Assembly: GCA_900550025.1 (NCBI GenBank)
Contig: URQP01000094.1
Span: 1-10,332, forward strand
Length of the DNA stretch: 10,332 nt
Source: an uncultured Porphyromonadaceae bacterium
Lineage (GTDB): Bacteria; Bacteroidota; Bacteroidia; Bacteroidales; Muribaculaceae
Direction of reading: 5' to 3'
Of this stretch, positions 7,702 to 10,332 are shown one piece after another. Position 1 is the first letter of the stretch, and every line of letters begins with the position of its first letter. The notes beneath the pieces were generated by a model. It worked only from the letters and a program-made list of their open reading frames with translations, made no database searches and was not told where the DNA came from. The position numbers and the translations under genes are program-made.

Positions 7702-8993
7702 CTCCTGCCCTTTTTATCTTTGTTATAATTACCGCGGCCTATCAGCCAAACAAGCGACACTTCAAGCCTTGTAGGCCCGAAATAGTTGCGCATCCTCGTC
7801 TCCTGCCACACATAGCAATTGTCGATAGGTATGTACTTGTAGTACTTGCCTCCGAAATAACCTACTCCAACCGTAAAATCGATGTTCAAACGGCTTCTTA
7901 CCGGCAACGAGTAGCCGTATTCTATGCCGGCCGTGAAATTGGCCTTGTCGAAAAGGTCGCCGCCCGGCTCGCCGCCCATATATCCACGGTTGCCCATCTC
8001 AATATCGTAGGTCAGCGTCTGTCCGTATATCCCGAGATGATGCCCAGTAAGAGGCTTTCCGGCAGCTTTCTTCCCTAACCACTTGCGCACCGTGATTCCA
8101 CCGCCGTATGCACGCCAGTACCATTGTATCCTGTCTTTCTTCCACCATGCGTACATCCAGTCGCCGGCGATGCTCCAGTTCTTGCCAAGATAGAATTCCA
8201 CCCCGACGTTAGGCACCAGCAGAGCGTCGAAGAGCATATTTGTCTTCACCGCCATATAGAAAGGCTTCGGAGTCGCGGGGAGAGGCTCGAAATGCAACGG
8301 CTTGAACTCGAGACGCGGCGGCTTGGCAAAATCCATACCGGAAACAAGAACACCAGAAGGTACACTTATGGGATTCCACTCACGCCTGTACCACAGATAC
8401 ACGCTGGAGGCGCGGAGTTCAGGGAACAGATTATGGTACATATAACGGTAAGGAGCACCACCTTTGAAACGCGACAGACGGCCTACATTGTTGTCCACCA
8501 GCTTCTCGCCCCCGTCGAGACGGCCGGTTATGTCGTGCAGGAACTCCAAGGTCTCCTCCTTGTACGGCACATTATCGTCGGCCTCCACCAAGTCAACCAG
8601 CCCGTACCAGTCCCTTCCCAAAAAATTGAAATTAGTCAGCGAATCAGGCAGATTGCCGTATCTCGACAGATAGTTGAACAGCACGTCGGCACGTTTCTTC
8701 GAAAGCCTGTGGTTCAGTTTGATTGTACCTTCAGGGGAAGCGCCCCCTACAACGAGCACCCTGTCGAGCCTGTAGATGGAATCCGTATCGCTATAGCGCA
8801 GACTGTCGGCTATGCGTTCCAATGCCGCTTCGTTGTCACGAATGGATTTGTCAAGCACAGAATATCCTTGACGGAAATAAATCTTTACAGAATCCTTCCT
8901 CAGTGTTTGAGCATTCCCCATACCATAAAAGGATAATGCCAACAGACAGCCCAACATCGCATAACACTTTACCCGCAGAACCCTCAATCTCAT
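7698..8993 (-). CDS. OmpA-like N-terminal domain plus DUF3575 outer-membrane protein, first gene of the pilus operon
   Basis: This is a 431-residue protein with a Sec signal peptide (cut predicted after GMGNAQ, about residue 29). Residues about 35-135 resemble an OmpA C-terminal (peptidoglycan-binding) fold: VVGGASPEG (81-89) then LNHRLSKKRADVLFNYL (93-109). The arginine of the usual NxxLSxxRA motif is present (R101), but the usual Asp of GHTD is replaced (GGAS), so classical diaminopimelate binding may be altered. From about 245 (FYMAVKTNMLFDALLVPNVG) to the end it matches DUF3575, a beta-barrel-like family with alternating aromatic and small residues (WSIAGDWMYAWW, FTVGVGYFGGKYY) and a last strand LEVSLVWLIGRG. 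DUF3575 genes typically head fimbrillin operons in Bacteroidales, where an outer-membrane or assembly role is suspected but not proven. Its ATG is 30 bp from the -7 box of the repeat-containing promoter, so it probably has a short leader. Confidence 0.86.
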   Translation of the reverse strand: MRLRVLRVKCYAMLGCLLALSFYGMGNAQTLRKDSVKIYFRQGYSVLDKSIRDNEAALERIADSLRYSDTDSIYRLDRVLVVGGASPEGTIKLNHRLSKKRADVLFNYLSRYGNLPDSLTNFNFLGRDWYGLVDLVEADDNVPYKEETLEFLHDITGRLDGGEKLVDNNVGRLSRFKGGAPYRYMYHNLFPELRASSVYLWYRREWNPISVPSGVLVSGMDFAKPPRLEFKPLHFEPLPATPKPFYMAVKTNMLFDALLVPNVGVEFYLGKNWSIAGDWMYAWWKKDRIQWYWRAYGGGITVRKWLGKKAAGKPLTGHHLGIYGQTLTYDIEMGNRGYMGGEPGGDLFDKANFTAGIEYGYSLPVRSRLNIDFTVGVGYFGGKYYKYIPIDNCYVWQETRMRNYFGPTRLEVSLVWLIGRGNYNKDKKGRR

Positions 8994-9004
8994 CTCGAAT
9001 AGTC

Positions 9005-9011
9005 AAAAAAA
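9005..9011 (-). repeat. A7/T7 homopolymer in the pilus operon leader
   Basis: Seven T on the minus strand lie in the predicted leader RNA, 11 to 17 nt before the ATG at 8993. No Shine-Dalgarno sequence is seen near this start. The U-tract could act as an S1-type unstructured entry region or as a minor slippage site. It is short, so any role is speculative. Confidence 0.4.
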
Positions 9012-9022
9012 GTTGAACGGCA

Positions 9023-9059
<37 letters not shown>

Positions 9060-9230
9060 GTTAAAAAATCACAATACAGGTTAAAACAGAAACTAATCCC
9101 TACACATTAATTATACACCGGCGAATCTATAATAAGCAACGACAATGATTATTAATACCAACCTATGCAATAGAGCATTATAAAGGCTGCGCATACCCAT
9201 AAACCGAATCCCCACATTTTAGCGGACACC
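9060..9230. other. A+T-rich intergenic stretch without recognised genes
   Basis: This is the part of the 311-bp gap between the LRR gene and the pilus operon that lies upstream of the repeat promoter. It is A+T-rich, with GTTAAAA repeated twice (near 9060 and 9081) and TTAATTA/TTATTAA-like palindromic bits near 9108 and 9150. I see no ORF with support, no tRNA, and no flanking inverted repeats of the kind used by invertible promoters. It could hold binding sites for a regulator of the pilus operon, but none is recognisable. Confidence 0.5.
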
Positions 9231-9269
9231 AATAAAAAGCAACGGGGCTATGGCATCCCATAACCCCGT
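9231..9269 (-). terminator. Intrinsic terminator of the LRR gene
   Basis: On the minus strand the arm ACGGGGTTATGG (9269-9258) and the arm CCATAGCCCCGT (9253-9242) form a 12-bp stem with one T-G wobble and a 4-nt loop (GATG). This is followed by TGC and then TTTTTATT (9238-9231). It lies 36 bp after the LRR stop codon. The stem plus T-run fits a rho-independent terminator. It would also insulate the pilus promoter, about 170 bp further on, from transcription of the LRR gene. Confidence 0.85.
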
Positions 9270-9292
9270 AACCATATAACCTCATAACCTGC
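9261..9292. repeat. Four exact 8-bp TAACCNNN tandem units
   Basis: TAACC occurs at 9261, 9269, 9277 and 9285, exactly 8 bp apart, with variable 3-bp spacers CCG, ATA, TCA and then TGC. The first unit forms part of the terminator stem. It resembles a telomere-like TAACC array. Its function is unknown; it may be a decayed short tandem repeat or a multi-copy protein-binding site. Confidence 0.8.
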
Positions 9293-9302
9293 TGCGCAGC
9301 AG
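9289..9302. repeat. 14-bp perfect palindrome after the LRR stop codon
   Basis: CTGCTGCGCAGCAG is a perfect palindrome beginning 2 bp downstream of the LRR gene's TAA (9307-9305). With no loop it is more likely a protein or dyad site than a stable RNA hairpin, though a shorter stem with a 4-nt loop could form in the transcript ahead of the main terminator. Confidence 0.6.
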
Positions 9303-9304
9303 CA

Positions 9305-10270
9305 TTACAACGCCACTTTGAAAGTCTGCCCGGCGATGCGGACTATGTAGATGCCGCGGGCGAGACCGCCGACGGTGGTGTCCGTACCGCTATAAACAAG
9401 CTGCCCGGAAAGGTTGTAGACCTCCACCCGGGCGTTGTCCGCACCGGTAATCTCAATGCTTCCGCCTTTGGCCGTAACGCTGACAGCATCCGATGCAACA
9501 CCTTCAACTCCACCCAACTCAGTTTCTTCTATATTTACAAACTTTTCCCATTCAGGAGCTTCACGATACGCATCCCCGCTGCCAATCGGCACACGCAAAA
9601 CAGCCTCCTCATAAACGACACTGTCAAAAGGACGGGAATCAATCATCTCTATTGCCGGGGGAACAGGATTCTTTGAAGTGACTTCAGCAATATTAGGACA
9701 ACCCTCAAAGACTCCGTGTTCTATCGTTTTTAGACTATTGCCAAGTACCACCTTCTCAAGAGCGCTGCAATCTCTGACACAGTAACGCTCAATCGTTTCC
9801 ATCTTATCAGGTATCGTTATTGCCTTCAATTTATCACAGCCTTCAAAAGCAAATTCCCCTAAGACTTTAAGACCGGTTCCTAAATTGACTTCTTCCAAGT
9901 TGTCGCAAAAACCAAAACCATCCTGAAGAATAGTTTCAACATTATCCGGTATCGTTACAGACTTCAGACTGCGACAGTTACTAAAAGCTTCTTCCCCTAT
10001 ACTTTTAAGACCTGCACCAAAATCGACGGTCTCCAATGAGACGCATTCTTGAAAAGCCCCGGTTCCAATAAAAAGAATGCTGTTAGGCAGGACGACAGAT
10101 GTCAATTCCGGACTTGGATAGAATGCATAGTTAGCAACTCCAACCACATCCACCTTACCATTCTGCACCTTTTCAGGGATTACAATGTCTCCCTTGTAAT
10201 CGTCTGCCCCATACAACGTCCCCACGCAGCATTTCGAATAATCATAGCTGTCTGTAGAAGAGTCATACAC
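9305..10270 (-). CDS. BspA-like leucine-rich-repeat protein with T9SS C-terminal domain; 5' end disrupted by an in-frame stop
   Basis: The open frame from a GTG at 10270 gives 321 residues. After a lead-in (GDIVIPEKV) come six consecutive 23-residue BspA-type repeats (LRR_5) between about residues 53 and 190, for example LETVDFGAGLKSIGEEAF and LKSVTIPDNVETI. They alternate in two flavours. The end, VEVYNLSGQLVYSG then LARGIYIVRIAGQTFKVAL, is a type A T9SS sorting tail, which predicts export across the outer membrane and attachment to the surface. Family members mediate adhesion and host or matrix binding. This GTG is unlikely to be the true start: no signal peptide follows it, and the frame upstream encodes what looks like the end of one (VFAASADDYYF) but is cut by TAA at 10279-10277. 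The gene is therefore a likely recent pseudogene or sequence error, unless it restarts internally. The LRR part is A+T-richer than the tail. Confidence 0.8.
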   Translation of the reverse strand: MYDSSTDSYDYSKCCVGTLYGADDYKGDIVIPEKVQNGKVDVVGVANYAFYPSPELTSVVLPNSILFIGTGAFQECVSLETVDFGAGLKSIGEEAFSNCRSLKSVTIPDNVETILQDGFGFCDNLEEVNLGTGLKVLGEFAFEGCDKLKAITIPDKMETIERYCVRDCSALEKVVLGNSLKTIEHGVFEGCPNIAEVTSKNPVPPAIEMIDSRPFDSVVYEEAVLRVPIGSGDAYREAPEWEKFVNIEETELGGVEGVASDAVSVTAKGGSIEITGADNARVEVYNLSGQLVYSGTDTTVGGLARGIYIVRIAGQTFKVAL

Positions 10271-10276
10271 GTATTC

Positions 10277-10332
10277 TTACTGGATGCCATTCTCAACAAA
10301 ATAATAGTCATCGGCGGAGGCGGCAAAAACGG
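10277..10332 (-). pseudogene. 5' fragment of the LRR gene (signal-peptide end) ending in ochre
   Basis: In the same frame as the downstream LRR protein, the minus strand from the window edge reads VFAASADDYYFVENGIQ and then TAA (10279-10277). The next codons continue EYVYDSSTDSYDYSKC. VFAASA|DD looks like the end of a Sec signal peptide and its cleavage site, and ADDYYFVENGIQ resembles the usual mature start of BspA-like secreted proteins. One base change (TAC or TAT to TAA) in an original QYEYVYD would explain the stop. The true start lies beyond the window. Confidence 0.65.

Noticed and set aside
8124..8936. 270-residue plus-strand ORF opposite the DUF3575 gene
   Set aside because: It lies wholly antisense to a gene with a signal peptide and recognisable domains; its translation shows no known motif and no promoter precedes it.
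9095..9160. Sigma70-like TTGCTT-N18-TATAAT on the minus strand upstream of the AT tract
   Set aside because: Bacteroidetes primary sigma factors use TTG/TAnnTTTG rather than this consensus, and the match is within A+T-rich DNA where it is expected by chance.

Overview
The window looks like chromosomal DNA of a gut-type Bacteroidales bacterium, probably Muribaculaceae, Prevotellaceae or a close relative. The reasons are Mfa1/FimA-type fimbrillins with lipoprotein signals, DUF3575 and DUF5119 partners, a BspA-type leucine-rich-repeat protein with a type IX secretion (T9SS) tail, a TAnnTTTG promoter box and almost no Shine-Dalgarno sequences. The family-level placement is inference.

Layout. Positions 1-341 (+) hold the 3' end of an iron-dependent alcohol dehydrogenase. 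Only 3 bp later comes a complete dnaG primase (345-2495, +). Convergent to these is a four-gene minus-strand block read from 8993 down to 2578: an OmpA-like/DUF3575 outer-membrane protein (8993-7698), a DUF5119 lipoprotein (7701-6694, 4-bp ATGA overlap), a 392-residue fimbrillin that is the likely stalk subunit (6657-5479), and a 930-residue fimbrillin with a FISUMP-like C-terminus that is the likely tip or accessory subunit (5370-2578). This is a complete type V (FimA/Mfa-like) pilus locus. The window contains no separate protease gene for pilin processing. Beyond a 311-bp intergenic region, a minus-strand BspA-like LRR gene (10270-9305) runs to the right edge, and its reading frame carries an in-frame stop near the edge.

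The most notable signal is in front of the pilus operon. A pure (AT)14 dinucleotide tract (9028-9055) lies between a TTG (-33-like, 9059-9057) and a perfect Bacteroidetes -7 box TATCTTTG (9030-9023), about 30 bp upstream of the first start codon. The repeat forms nearly all of the promoter spacer, which is now 26 nt, longer than the usual spacing of roughly 18-23 nt. Loss or gain of AT units would therefore retune the promoter. This is the same logic as the TA-repeat phase switch of the Haemophilus influenzae hif fimbriae, but with Bacteroidetes promoter boxes. I infer a slipped-strand, phase-variable pilus operon.

Secondary signals are a strong stem-loop plus an overlapping perfect inverted repeat between the stalk and tip genes, which could set their expression ratio; an ochre codon just after the signal-peptide remnant of the LRR gene; a sharp G+C step inside that gene; its alternating 46-residue LRR super-repeat; and four exact 8-bp TAACCNNN repeats that run into its intrinsic terminator.
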